From assembly GCA_016840825.1 (NCBI GenBank), contig JAEORN010000218.1, forward strand, positions 1 to 22,292: a stretch of 22,292 nt of DNA, given 5' to 3'. Shown here in pieces: positions 1 through 8,901 of this stretch. The DNA is from Candidatus Thorarchaeota archaeon. Its GTDB lineage: Archaea > Asgardarchaeota > Thorarchaeia > Thorarchaeales > Thorarchaeaceae. The position numbers and the translations under genes are program-made. The number at the start of each line of letters is the position of its first letter. Position 1 is the stretch's first letter. Below the pieces are notes generated by a model that made no database searches, was not told the origin of the DNA, and was given only the letters and a program-made list of their open reading frames with translations.

Positions 1-429
1 CCCTATTGGAAATTAAGGACTTATGGTGGTTGTAGAGAGGTCTATTTCACGTCGACACTTGATGCGATTCCAGATCTATATTCTCTCTTCCTAGGAGAAG
101 TTAAGAAATCTGGTATCGAAAGTAATAGAATCGGCGTATATGTGCAGCCCATCGTTCAAGGTGTCAATACTTACTGCTGCTTCGATATCTTTTATGATCC
201 CACGCAAGAACGAGAGGTTGCTAGTATGGAGAAGCTCTATCACGAAGGCTCTGAAAAGTTGATGAATGCGGGAGCGTTCTTCTCGAGACCTCCCGATCGC
301 TTGCGGACTGTTGCGTATTCAAGGGTATCTCAAGAAGTCAAGAAAGCGATGAATCAAGTGAAACGCATTTTTGATCCTAATAATGTCCTAAGCCCTGGAA
401 ATCTCTGTTTCGAGGAGGTGATAAAATGA
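1..429 (+). CDS. FAD-linked oxidase, C-terminal part (cut by window start)
   Basis: The frame is open from base 1, so this is the last 142 codons of a longer gene; the GTG at 142 is internal, not a start. The C-terminal residues read like the end of FAD-linked oxidases of the GlcD / vanillyl-alcohol-oxidase superfamily: a helix with KRIFDPNNVLSPGN, the usual 'DP-N-L-PG' signature before the end. The stop TGA overlaps the ATG of the next gene (ATGA at 426-429), indicating translational coupling with the Fe-S protein. By analogy with GlcD-GlcE-GlcF, it would be one flavin subunit passing electrons to that Fe-S subunit. The FAD-binding half lies outside the window, so the substrate class cannot be judged. 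Confidence 0.8.
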   Translation, partial: PYWKLRTYGGCREVYFTSTLDAIPDLYSLFLGEVKKSGIESNRIGVYVQPIVQGVNTYCCFDIFYDPTQEREVASMEKLYHEGSEKLMNAGAFFSRPPDRLRTVAYSRVSQEVKKAMNQVKRIFDPNNVLSPGNLCFEEVIK

Positions 430-1697
430 CCCTCGATGATTTTGAAGAGATGATGGACAGCTGCGTTCGCTGTTCCAAATGTAAGTTCATTCCACAGATT
501 CAAATTAAAAGCAAGCGTTTCTCACACATCTGTCCCTCCATCGAATATTTCAATTTCCATGCCTATTCCGGAGGTGGGCGGATGATTATGGCCAATGCCC
601 TCCACAAGGATCGAATTGAGTTCACACCTGAAATGCTTGATGTGCTTTATAGCTGCACTAATTGCGGAGGATGTGAGATATCCTGTAAATGGGTCTATGA
701 TCTTGAGCCAAACGAAGTGATTCACGAGCTTCGTGCAAAGGCTGTAGAGTCTGGATTCGGACCACTACCCAAGCACAAGAAGTACATTGATCTTGTTGAC
801 AGAAATCAGAACCCCTATGGTGAACCCAAGGAGAAACGTCCAGCCTGGCTTGAGGATGATATTCTACTTGATGAGGACTCTAGTACTATCTTTTTCGTTG
901 GTTGTACTGCAGCCTATCGGAGGGAAGAGATAGCCAAGTCCACAGCTCGAGTCTTGAATGCTGGAAAGGAGAGTTTCAGAATCCTTGGCACAGATGAAGT
1001 CTGTTGCGGAAGCCCGGTATACCGAGTCGGCGACCGTGAGAAGGCTGTGGAGATCATGCGACGTAACGTTGAGATGTTCGAGAGTCAGGGAGTCAGGAGA
1101 ATCATAACTAGCTGCTCTGGTTGCTTCAACATGCTACGCACTGAGTATCCACGATATGTTGATCATTCGTTTGAAGTGATACATATCTCTCAGCTAATGG
1201 AATCTATGCTTGCTGATGGTCGTTTGAAGCCACAGAAGGAGGTTCCAATGAAGGTGACATATCATGACCCCTGCCATTTGGGTCGTATGTCAGAGCCGTA
1301 CGAACCCTATGAAGGTGAGAAGATTGAGATTCTCTCACAAGTCTACATGTGGGATCCTCCAAAGCCAGAGCGAAGAGGAACTGGTGGCGTCTATGATGCA
1401 CCACGGAACGTTATCAGACAGATTCCGGGTGTCGAGCTAGTCGAGATGGAGCGGATACGCGAATACAGCTACTGTTGTGGAGCTGGAGGCGGCGTGAAAT
1501 CTGCATTTCCAGAATTCGCCCTTTGGACTGCAGGAGAGAGAGTACAGGAAGCAGAAGCGACTGGTGCGAAGGGTCTTGTTTCGGTCTGTCCTTTCTGTTC
1601 TACGAACTTGCGGGATTCCTTAAAACATCGTGGATCAGAGATGGAGTACTATGATTTGACAGAGTTAGTACTGTTGAGTCTGGAGGAGGGTGAGTAA
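426..1697 (+). CDS. Two-cluster Fe-S protein with two CCG domains (HdrD/GlcF/GlpC-like)
   Basis: The 423-residue protein has two N-terminal [4Fe-4S] ligand sets: C13-x2-C16-x2-C19 with C36-Pro, and C77-x2-C80-x2-C83-x3-C87. Two cysteine-rich CCG domains follow: C160, CC193-194 and C230-x2-C233, then C283, CC350-351 and C388-x2-C391. This is the layout of HdrD, GlcF and GlpC, which take electrons from a flavoprotein partner. The start ATG at 426 has a good ribosome site, GGAGGTG at 414-420, five bases upstream. It sits between two FAD-linked oxidase genes with a 4-base overlap on one side and a one-base gap on the other, so a three-subunit dehydrogenase is likely (inference). No membrane helix is evident. 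The electron acceptor cannot be deduced; heterodisulfide, quinone or another carrier are all possible. Confidence 0.88.
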   Translation: MTLDDFEEMMDSCVRCSKCKFIPQIQIKSKRFSHICPSIEYFNFHAYSGGGRMIMANALHKDRIEFTPEMLDVLYSCTNCGGCEISCKWVYDLEPNEVIHELRAKAVESGFGPLPKHKKYIDLVDRNQNPYGEPKEKRPAWLEDDILLDEDSSTIFFVGCTAAYRREEIAKSTARVLNAGKESFRILGTDEVCCGSPVYRVGDREKAVEIMRRNVEMFESQGVRRIITSCSGCFNMLRTEYPRYVDHSFEVIHISQLMESMLADGRLKPQKEVPMKVTYHDPCHLGRMSEPYEPYEGEKIEILSQVYMWDPPKPERRGTGGVYDAPRNVIRQIPGVELVEMERIREYSYCCGAGGGVKSAFPEFALWTAGERVQEAEATGAKGLVSVCPFCSTNLRDSLKHRGSEMEYYDLTELVLLSLEEGE

Positions 1698-1698
1698 G

Positions 1699-3276
1699 AT
1701 GGAAGAAAAGGTCTACTCACGACTCCAAGGTGTCGTAGGTGAACGTAACATCACAAGAAATCCTGCGATTCTGGACACCTACGCCTTTCAATGGTGCTTT
1801 GAGATTGAGAGTGCACAAAGAGGAGAGGAGCCATCACGATTTGGTACGCGACCAGATGCAGTTATCCTGCCTTCAAAGACAGAAGAGGTTCAGGCAATTC
1901 TCAAGATATGTAACGAATTCATGATACCGTACAAAGCATTCAGCACAGGGATGGGTCCATGGGCTGGAGTGTCGGCTCCTAGTGCGATTCAGATCGATTT
2001 GAGAAGGATGAACAGGATTCTGGAAGTCGACTCTAAGAACCTCTATGCTGTCATTGAGCCATACGTCACAAATGCTGAATTACAGTCTGAGCTATTCAAA
2101 TACGGTCTCATGCACCATGCACAAGGGGCAGGTCCCCAGACTTCTCCACTGGCAAGTCACACCTCATTCGTTGGTCCTGGCTTCACATCGCCATATACAG
2201 GATTCAGTGGTAGAAACCTGCTCGGGGCTGAATGGGTCGCACCCAATGGAGAGCTCATCAGACTCGGGTCCTATGATTCTACTAAGAAATGGTTCACAGC
2301 AGATGGTCCTGGGTTCAGTCTGCGAGGTGTGATTAGAGGTTGGCTAGGGGCTTATGGTGGACTTGGAGTATTCACTAAGGCAGCAATCAAGCTCTACTCT
2401 TTCCCTGCTCCTAAGGATTGGAAATGGAAGACCGGGGGAACCATACCAAGCTACGATTGGGATGTTCCTCCCTTTTGGAAGATGTTCGTCTTGAACTTCC
2501 AAGAATGGGATCAGTATGAAGCTGCATTCTATGAGATTAGTGATCATGATGCCGTCATGATGGCTACGACCTCCTCCTCAGAGGGTCTTGCTGCTTTGTT
2601 CACAGATACGAAGATGGAGGCACTTGAGGTAATCTTTGGAGGTCTCTTAGAGAGAACAAGGAGATATTTCATCATCCTTGTTGCAGCTCATACTGAGAGG
2701 GAATACAACTACCGAGTCAAGCTAGTTCAAACTATAATGGAGAAATACGAAGGGGAGGACTTGGTGGAGGAAGGTCTTATTTCACCGCGACCATCCCATT
2801 ATGGCGAAACCATACGCAATATGCTAGGCGGTCATGCTTTCAGATTCTCTAACTGCTTCCAAAGTACCCATGGGGGAATGGATACAGTGGCAATGGCAGT
2901 GAAGCTCGCTCAGGTCAATACGCCTATCAAGAACAAATACATCGAGAAGGGTGTGATTGGCGACGATCAAGGTGAAGGGATCTGGACTACGACCTACGAG
3001 GGTGGACACATGGCACACCTTGAGGTGCCAACTGTCTATGATGGTGCATCAAAAGAATCCTGTCTGGGATATGCTGACTATCAGGATGAGTGTAATGAAG
3101 TGGATTTGAAGCAAGCACTTGGGATGCCCTTCTTTGTTGTGGGCGATAAAGTGCACGACTACTACGCATCACGAACGATGGACTATCCAAAATACTTGAG
3201 ACGCATCAAGGAGGCCTTTGATCCAAACGGCCTATCTGATTCCTCTCACTATATTTCCGCGAATAGGAGGAAATGA
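1699..3276 (+). CDS. FAD-binding (PCMH-type) oxidoreductase
   Basis: This 525-residue protein carries an N-terminal PCMH-type FAD-binding domain at roughly residues 45-235: PDAVILPSKTEEVQAIL, a strand ending in IQIDLRRMNRI, and the segment TSPLASHTSF before a Gly-rich stretch (GGLGVFTKAAIKLY). The C-terminal half matches FAD-linked oxidases and ends with a KEAFDPNG motif. Known relatives oxidise hydroxy acids, phenols or alcohols. A GTG at 1690 is possible, but ATG 1699 is preferred because GGAGGAGGGTGA (1682-1693) lies five bases before it. It is the second flavoprotein of the operon and, with the upstream partial oxidase and the Fe-S protein, resembles GlcD/GlcE/GlcF. The substrate is unknown; the SCP2 and CrtC-like genes downstream point to something hydrophobic (inference). 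Confidence 0.85.
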   Translation: MEEKVYSRLQGVVGERNITRNPAILDTYAFQWCFEIESAQRGEEPSRFGTRPDAVILPSKTEEVQAILKICNEFMIPYKAFSTGMGPWAGVSAPSAIQIDLRRMNRILEVDSKNLYAVIEPYVTNAELQSELFKYGLMHHAQGAGPQTSPLASHTSFVGPGFTSPYTGFSGRNLLGAEWVAPNGELIRLGSYDSTKKWFTADGPGFSLRGVIRGWLGAYGGLGVFTKAAIKLYSFPAPKDWKWKTGGTIPSYDWDVPPFWKMFVLNFQEWDQYEAAFYEISDHDAVMMATTSSSEGLAALFTDTKMEALEVIFGGLLERTRRYFIILVAAHTEREYNYRVKLVQTIMEKYEGEDLVEEGLISPRPSHYGETIRNMLGGHAFRFSNCFQSTHGGMDTVAMAVKLAQVNTPIKNKYIEKGVIGDDQGEGIWTTTYEGGHMAHLEVPTVYDGASKESCLGYADYQDECNEVDLKQALGMPFFVVGDKVHDYYASRTMDYPKYLRRIKEAFDPNGLSDSSHYISANRRK

Positions 3277-3278
3277 AT

Positions 3279-3701
3279 ATGACATTCTTTGAAAGCAAGG
3301 AACAACTAATGAAAGTCTTTGAGGAATTCTGGCCTCGAGCAATTGCAATCCCTCATGTCTATGAGCGATTGTGTGAGTCTGAGATCATTGCACGATTCGT
3401 TGTCGAAGAACCAGCCTTAGAGGTGACTATTGACTTCAAGAATAAAGGGCCAGATGGTAAGCAAGGCATCTTGAGCTTTGACTCTAATGCAGAGCCTGAA
3501 ATCACGGTCTATAGCAAGTCAGATATCACTAACAAGTTCTGGCAAGGAAAACTTAGGACATCCGTTGCAATGGCAAAAGGAGATGTCAAGATTAGTGGGT
3601 CTGTAATGAAAGGCCTAGGTCTCATCGGAAAAATCAAACCCCTGCACCCAATCTACATAGAGGTCCTCAAGGACTTGGGTCTTGAGAGGTTGTTGGTATA
3701 A
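3279..3701 (+). CDS. SCP2 sterol-carrier domain protein
   Basis: A 140-residue single-domain protein resembling the SCP2 sterol-binding fold: a strand-rich first half (ALEVTIDFKNKGPDG), the central SDITNKFWQGKL segment, and the GDVKISGSVMKGLGLIGKIKPL region that forms the C-terminal lid in the family. SCP2 domains bind lipids, acyl-CoAs or other hydrophobic molecules in an internal tunnel. ATG 3273 overlaps the previous stop, but AGGAGG at 3265-3270 is only two bases before it; ATG 3279 has eight-base spacing and is preferred. It follows the FAD oxidase with a two-base gap, so it is co-transcribed and probably delivers or shields a hydrophobic substrate of the neighbouring dehydrogenase (inference). 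No signal peptide is seen, so it is cytosolic. Confidence 0.82.
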   Translation: MTFFESKEQLMKVFEEFWPRAIAIPHVYERLCESEIIARFVVEEPALEVTIDFKNKGPDGKQGILSFDSNAEPEITVYSKSDITNKFWQGKLRTSVAMAKGDVKISGSVMKGLGLIGKIKPLHPIYIEVLKDLGLERLLV

Positions 3702-3728
3702 CTAGAATATTGGAGGTAGAAACTGAGA

Positions 3729-4832
3729 ATGACAGACTATGTGAATCCAAACGTGAAGGAAGGTTGGACAGGACCTGGACGAAAGGATGGAGTAATAATG
3801 CCTCCTAAGATTGAAGATGATGCTCTTCACATTGACGTAGGCAAGAAGAATCAGTTTGAGTGGTGGTATTTTGATGCTCACTTGGAAGGAGGCTATACAT
3901 TGGTGGCTTTCTTCTATGCGGCATATCCAAATCCTGGACTTGACACAGGGAAGATCGCTGTTGAGATGACGCTACTTAGACCCGATGGACGAAAGACACA
4001 GAAACTCATCAAGTACAAAAAACCAGATTTCTACGCGTCACGTGAGAAACCTGATGTGAAGATCGGAGAGAACTACATGAAAGCGGAGTTCGGTGATGAT
4101 GGACTTCCAATCTATGAGATATACATAGAGGATGAAGATCTCATGTTTCATCTTACTTACAAGTCAGTGGTCAAAATGTGGATGCCCGGGAATGGCTATT
4201 CGCATTTTGCGAATTTGGGTTACTTTGCTTGGGTCGTTCCATTTGCGCGTGCAAGCGTCACCGGAACTGTCCGCGATGGCACTGACACAATGACAGTGTC
4301 TGGTGTTGGATATCATGACCATAACTGGCTTGACTTCTCTTTCCAGAGCATTATCGAATATTGGATGTGGGGACGTGTCTATTCGGATAACTTTACGATA
4401 GCCTATGCTTTCATCCAATGTAACGAGAAGGTGGATAACCATGCCGTGAAAGTGCTGATGGTTGCGAAAGGCGAAGAGGTAATTATGAGCACAGGAGATT
4501 ATGAATTTCTCCAGAGGGATTTCGAATTCAATCAGAAAGCTGGACACAGTTATCCAAAGGAAATTGAAATCAAGATTCCAGATGAACTTGATGTGATTCT
4601 CAGAGTAAACAGAATCTACGAAGCGGTTAACATGCTAGACAATTTCGGTGCTGCACTTCGTTTCATCGCCAAGAACATCATGCGGATTAAACCCGGTTAC
4701 TTTCGATTGCATTCAGACTTCAAGATGAAGGTCACTCTTGAGGGTGCTACCTTTGAGGAGAGTGGCAGTACTTTGCATGAGGTAGTTACATTCAAGCAAT
4801 TGGGCATACAGAATGATGAAAGCATGAAATAG
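3729..4832 (+). CDS. CrtC/AttH lipocalin-like protein (carotenoid hydratase / Diels-Alderase-type fold)
   Basis: The 367-residue protein shows hallmarks of the CrtC/AttH family: an EWWYFDAHLEGGYTLV segment near residue 44 and GVGYHDHNW near residues 192-200, whose His and Asp residues are conserved in hydroxyneurosporene-synthase-like proteins. Family members act on isoprenoids (carotenoid 1,2-hydratase) or catalyse cyclisations; many archaeal members are uncharacterised. There is no signal peptide. GGAGGT at 3712-3717 precedes ATG 3729 by eleven bases, and the 27-base gap after the SCP2 gene fits one operon. The stop is TAG; reading past it stays open for 38 codons, which is unremarkable by chance. 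Family assignment is fairly sure. A carotenoid substrate is not supported, since no carotenoid gene is seen here; a terpenoid or lipid substrate is inference. Confidence 0.75.
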   Translation: MTDYVNPNVKEGWTGPGRKDGVIMPPKIEDDALHIDVGKKNQFEWWYFDAHLEGGYTLVAFFYAAYPNPGLDTGKIAVEMTLLRPDGRKTQKLIKYKKPDFYASREKPDVKIGENYMKAEFGDDGLPIYEIYIEDEDLMFHLTYKSVVKMWMPGNGYSHFANLGYFAWVVPFARASVTGTVRDGTDTMTVSGVGYHDHNWLDFSFQSIIEYWMWGRVYSDNFTIAYAFIQCNEKVDNHAVKVLMVAKGEEVIMSTGDYEFLQRDFEFNQKAGHSYPKEIEIKIPDELDVILRVNRIYEAVNMLDNFGAALRFIAKNIMRIKPGYFRLHSDFKMKVTLEGATFEESGSTLHEVVTFKQLGIQNDESMK

Positions 4833-5004
4833 CATCATCCTTTTAGGGTTCTAGATGTATCGTATGTGACTCAATTCATTGCATCAGTTACTGGCAGTGC
4901 TGTGAAATCTCTTGGTTCCAACCTGGAAACGCTAAACTGCTGGTGATGTCATGTATGCAGTTGAAGGTATTCATTTAGAATAGGTCATTGCGGTGGTTAT
5001 TAGG

Positions 5005-6918
5005 ATGGGAAGAAGAACTCGAAAAATCATCATTTCTTCTGCTTTATTAGCAATCATGTCCATCGGGACTTTGCTTCTTGCACTATATGGATACGAAACC
5101 TATGTTTCATATCAGAATCCAAATAGCTATGTCCCAGTAGATACGTACTATGAACCATTTGGTTCTATGTCATCCATTCCAAGTGAAATGGGCATGACTC
5201 CACTAGCGAACTATACGTTGGTATTCATTTTGGATGGGCTCAGGGCAGATACTTTCTTCTCAACTTAGAAACCGGCGATTGAAGGATATGATAGTTGGGC
5301 GAATTTCACAAATGCTCAATGCTCGACCTTGATCAGTGTTAGTACAGCTGGCTACGGAGTCTTGTTTTCTGGAATAAATACATCCGAAAGTGAAGTGATA
5401 AGTAACGATTATGATGGCGAATTCACTGGTGATACTATTTGGAATGCCACTCTAAGGAGCTCTGACACAACTGCATATGTTGGAGGTAGTGGCTGGCAGG
5501 ATCTATTTGGTCGATGGATGAATTATAGCATCTTCTTTAGAGATAATAACATGGTCAATATTACTAATCAGGGAATACCAATAGAAACTCCAAATTATCA
5601 ACGAAACGATAGTACTGTATGCCAAATTGCACAAGTATTGGTTGAGAATCAAAGACCATCTATTTTGGGAGTTCATTTCTCAGAAACTGATTCAGCTGGA
5701 GAAGATAACGGTCCTTTCGATCAATCTTACATAGATGCACTTCAGAATCAGGATCAGTATATTGGTGAGATATTGTCAACATACGAGAGTGTAGGCATTT
5801 TGGATGAGACTCTTGTGATAATTACTGCTGACCATGGAATGGTCAGTGTTGGCCCTAACAAAGGAAATCATGGTGGAATTGAACCTGAGGCACTTCATAT
5901 TCCGTTGCTTATTAGAGGGCCCGGAGTAAACGAATACGAATATGATGAATTCGTTCATCAAAATTCAATTACACCGACAATAGCTGCGGTAATGGGATAT
6001 GAGATTCCATCTGATTGTTCAGGGAATGTGTTATATGATGCCATTGACTTCTCTAATGTTCAAGAAGCGATCTATAGGATTCACATTGCGGAGATACGAT
6101 ACAATCAAGCAGCTACTAGAAGAGAGAGAATGTTCCTTGATTTAACCTCTAATAGCGATTTGCCACATGCAGAAAGTCTACTGACACTTGCCAAATCTAA
6201 TTTTCAGGATTTGGCATATTCAAATTCAATTAGTAATGCGATAGAGTCTGAACAGTATTCCTCAAGAGTACTCAGAGAATCTTGGAACACCAAGATAACA
6301 GGAGAAATCATATCTCGTTCATTATTGACTGCTGCTGGCATTGCGCTAGTAATCATCGTTCTCATGCTCATGAATCGAAAATACAATCTTGATACTCAGA
6401 TGTTCTTCAGAGAAAAGAAATTCACTGGAATATCAGTTTTCTCTATTATCATGTATTTCATAATACTACTAATTGCAATTCCCCTTACAGGATGGAAATT
6501 CTCTGCTAGCTATGTTCCTGAAGCAGCAGAAGATTTCATGATTCCTGTGTTGATAACGACTACAATTACATTCATCATCTCTGGGATTATATTTGGTGTT
6601 CTTCTTGCATTCATAAAAGTAAAATCAAGTCATGAATCAGAAACACTCTCCTGGATACTTACCTATCTCTTGGGAGTAGCGATAGTCTATGTTCTCGGAC
6701 TTCATGTATTTGTGATAAGAAACGGACCTGGGCTTCCCTGGTATGCTCCAAACCTCATTGAAAGTATCCAGTACTTTTTCGTAAGTATTTCGATTATGGT
6801 CTTCGGATTATTATCCTTGATCGCCCTCCTTGGAGGATTGGGGATATCTAGGATGATTACCTTGGCTAAGAATCGAATCTCATTAAGACAGAATGGAGTT
6901 GCTATACAAGAGGTATAA
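5005..6918 (+). pseudogene. Membrane-anchored alkaline-phosphatase-superfamily phosphodiesterase, interrupted by in-frame TAG
   Basis: Codon 88 (5266-5268) is TAG, but the same frame continues open to TAA at 6918, giving 637 codons. The start is ATG 5005 with GGTGGT at 4992-4997; GTG 4993 is the alternative. Residues 7-30 form a signal anchor. The ectodomain has the phosphodiesterase/nucleotide pyrophosphatase signature: FILDGLRAD (Asp77, metal), ITADHGM (Asp276, His277) and NHGG (His289), followed by LLIRGPGV. In the second metal motif the usual D-x-x-G-H is D229-SAG-E, so the His is replaced by Glu. The C-terminus has about five membrane helices, a layout recalling GPI ethanolamine-phosphate transferases, but that function is not shown. 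The TTG at 5329 has no ribosome site and is not a convincing restart. It is either a nonsense mutation, an assembly error or readthrough. Confidence 0.75.
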
Positions 6919-6963
6919 AGTGATGGCAATAGATTCTCTTTGGCATTAAGGTGATAGAAAGCA

Positions 6964-6981
6964 ACTACAAAAAAATGTAGT
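6964..6981. promoter_or_regulatory. Inverted repeat upstream of FKBP gene
   Basis: ACTACA, then six A residues, then TGTAGT: a perfect 6-bp inverted repeat about 33 bases before the FKBP start. An AT-rich TATA-like stretch (ATTAATATG) follows at 6984. It could be an operator or a weak hairpin after the phosphodiesterase gene; no T tract follows it on the + strand. Confidence 0.35.
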
Positions 6982-7014
6982 ACATTAATATGGGAGTTGA
7001 GAGGGAAAGAGGTC

Positions 7015-7344
7015 ATGACAGACTTACATATTGAAGACTTGGTTGTAGGAAGCGGAGCTTCTCCTCAGCGGGGTCAGAAGGTGATCGTTCATTACACTGG
7101 ATGGCTAACTAATGGTACGAAGTTTGATAGCTCGGTTGATAGAGGAGAGCCTTTCGAATTCACGATTGGAGTAGGTCAAGTAATTCAGGGATGGGACGAA
7201 GGAGTCCTATCAATGAAGATTGGAGGCAAGCGTAGACTTACTATACCTCCTGAGATGGCCTATGGTGATCGAGATATTGGCGATGGGCTAATCCCACCGA
7301 ATTCAACACTTGTATTTGAGGTAGAGTTACTTAACTTAAAATGA
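7015..7344 (+). CDS. FKBP-type peptidyl-prolyl cis-trans isomerase, short FKBP12-like form
   Basis: The 109-residue protein is a single FKBP domain without the chaperone insert (IF domain) of the SlyD-type FKBPs common in archaea. It carries the pocket residues: [33 protein letters not shown] and [15 protein letters not shown], aligning almost end to end with eukaryotic FKBP12 and with short bacterial FKBPs. It should catalyse Xaa-Pro isomerisation in the cytosol, as there is no signal peptide. ATG 7015 is chosen because the protein then has the FKBP12 length and GAGGG (7001-7005) lies nine bases upstream; the TTG at 6997 only adds six residues. It converges with the CDF transporter gene with 12 bases between stop codons. 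An origin by transfer from bacteria or as an Asgard eukaryote-like protein is unresolved. Confidence 0.92.
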   Translation: MTDLHIEDLVVGSGASPQRGQKVIVHYTGWLTNGTKFDSSVDRGEPFEFTIGVGQVIQGWDEGVLSMKIGGKRRLTIPPEMAYGDRDIGDGLIPPNSTLVFEVELLNLK

Positions 7345-7356
7345 ATGCCTTCCAAC

Positions 7357-8670
7357 TCAGTCATTATACTCGTATCCTGCTTCTTCAGAGGGTCTATTTA
7401 GAATATCCAATTCCTCGCTTATCAAGCAGGATAATACCTCACTCAGATTCATCCCTGATTTTGGTAGCTTATACAGAGTCATGAAATGACTTCTGAGTAT
7501 TTCAAATGGATATTGACCAATACTTCCGACTACTAGCGCATCCACTCCTTCTTCAGCAAGAAGACTTATGGCATGCTGTCCTTTTTTCCAGTCTTCCTGA
7601 TCACCTAGATTCTCTAAAAAATGAAGATTCCTTATACGCCCTCCTTCTAAATCAGCGACTGCAAGAACAAGGACTCTCTCGAAATGACTCTCTACCTGCG
7701 AGGATTCGTCAGAGGCATCTATCACTGGAACTGCTATTCTGAGTCTGTGCTCCTTTTCAGGTTCGATATGCAGTGTTGCAGTTTCTATCTCTGGAATCGA
7801 TTCCTTGATTTTCTCTTCTATTACCTCACTCAATGTATGTCCTTTTTGAACGGTAATATCTCGAATGACGGTGATATGAGCCTCAAGGAAATAAACAGGT
7901 CCTGATCTTCGAAGTCGAATTGAATGGATATCAAGTACTCCTGGAACCTTATGAGCAATTGTCTTAATCTCTTCAACCTTTTCAGGTTGGGGAGATGCAT
8001 CCATCAAAGAAAAGACAGAATCTCTACCAATTTCGATTCCTTCCTTTATGATGTATAGTGCAATTAGAACGGCAACTATGACTTCCGCGGTAGAGAGTCC
8101 GACGATTGACAAAGTGACACCAATAAAAACGAGAATTCCAGCATAGACATCGATTGTCGAATGCTTTGAGTCCGCAATCAAACTTCTACTGTTTATTCTC
8201 TTCCCTACCTTTGATTTGTACCTAGCAAGAAGATAGTAGGTTATTGCTGAAATTGCTGATGCGATCAAAGGAATGGTTCCGTCAATGATTTGAATAGGCT
8301 CAAAGTATCTTCTGACAGATTCAATCATGATTTCAATTCCTGAGAAGACAATCATGCCTGAAACAACAAGTGATGCTAGAGTTTCACCTCGATAGTAGCC
8401 ATAAGGAAACTTCTCATCAGGTTTCTTGCCTGCTAATCTCAAACCTGATCCTACCAAAGCTGAAGCGAAGATATCCGACAGTGAATTGATGGCATCCGCG
8501 AGAACAGCTACACTCAGGTATACAATTCCTGCATATCCCTTTATGACCGTGAGGAATATCATACAGACAAGCGAAATTTTTGCTACCTTCTCACCATCTT
8601 CGAATCTTCGATGCTGTTTCTGCTTATTGTGTTCCTTCACTGCGTTTACCTCTGAGGAATTGTGCTTCAC
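7357..8670 (-). CDS. Cation diffusion facilitator with C-terminal NifX-like domain
   Basis: The 437-residue protein starts with a CDF transporter domain, roughly residues 30-305: helices, the TM2 motif ADAINSLSD (Asn62, Asp66) and the TM5 motif HSTID (His170, Asp174). A cytosolic domain follows with GVLDIHSIRLRR and AHITV segments. CDF proteins export divalent metals in exchange for protons. The Asn-Asp pair in TM2 resembles manganese-type members, while TM5 keeps the His of zinc/iron types, so the metal is uncertain. From about residue 310 there is an added domain like NifX/dinitrogenase cofactor-binding proteins (RIAVPVIDAS, FERV, EEGVDALVVGSIG), possibly a metal or cluster sensor. The start is GTG 8670 with AGGA seven bases upstream; no earlier ATG is available. 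Confidence 0.88.
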   Translation of the reverse strand: MKHNSSEVNAVKEHNKQKQHRRFEDGEKVAKISLVCMIFLTVIKGYAGIVYLSVAVLADAINSLSDIFASALVGSGLRLAGKKPDEKFPYGYYRGETLASLVVSGMIVFSGIEIMIESVRRYFEPIQIIDGTIPLIASAISAITYYLLARYKSKVGKRINSRSLIADSKHSTIDVYAGILVFIGVTLSIVGLSTAEVIVAVLIALYIIKEGIEIGRDSVFSLMDASPQPEKVEEIKTIAHKVPGVLDIHSIRLRRSGPVYFLEAHITVIRDITVQKGHTLSEVIEEKIKESIPEIETATLHIEPEKEHRLRIAVPVIDASDESSQVESHFERVLVLAVADLEGGRIRNLHFLENLGDQEDWKKGQHAISLLAEEGVDALVVGSIGQYPFEILRSHFMTLYKLPKSGMNLSEVLSCLISEELDILNRPSEEAGYEYND

Positions 8671-8901
8671 TAAGATATCCTGCTTTTGAGTATGATTCCT
8701 CTGGCAAGATTCAGAGTCGATTATTTCTTTAGAACTCTCTAGTGAAATTTGCCTAATTCTAGATTGTTATTTTAAGCTCCTCTACACTGAGCAAGAGTTA
8801 AAATAGACTATTAGATATAACTAAAATTCCTTAAATGAAGTCATTATTGTTAATCTTCGCGGTACTGCAGATATTTCTCTAAGTTTCATAGAGGCAAGTC
8901 A
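8671..8901. promoter_or_regulatory. Divergent promoter region between CDF and PadR-type genes
   Basis: 231 AT-rich bases with no supported ORF. A TTAAAATAAC stretch read on the - strand (about 8768-8777) could be the TATA box for the transporter. On the + strand, AGTTAAAATAG near 8797 and CCTTAAATG near 8830 are candidates for the PadR-type gene. GAGG at 8891-8894 is the ribosome site of that gene. No clear dyad was found. Confidence 0.3.

Noticed and set aside
5329..6918. A separate gene beginning at TTG 5329
   Set aside because: It is in the same frame as the upstream piece and has no ribosome site; the codons between the TAG and this TTG also read as part of the phosphodiesterase, so it is treated as the second part of a broken gene.
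5005..6918. Pyrrolysine or other recoding of TAG
   Set aside because: Five genes here end in TAG and no pyl gene is present in the window; mutation or sequencing error is simpler, though not disproved.
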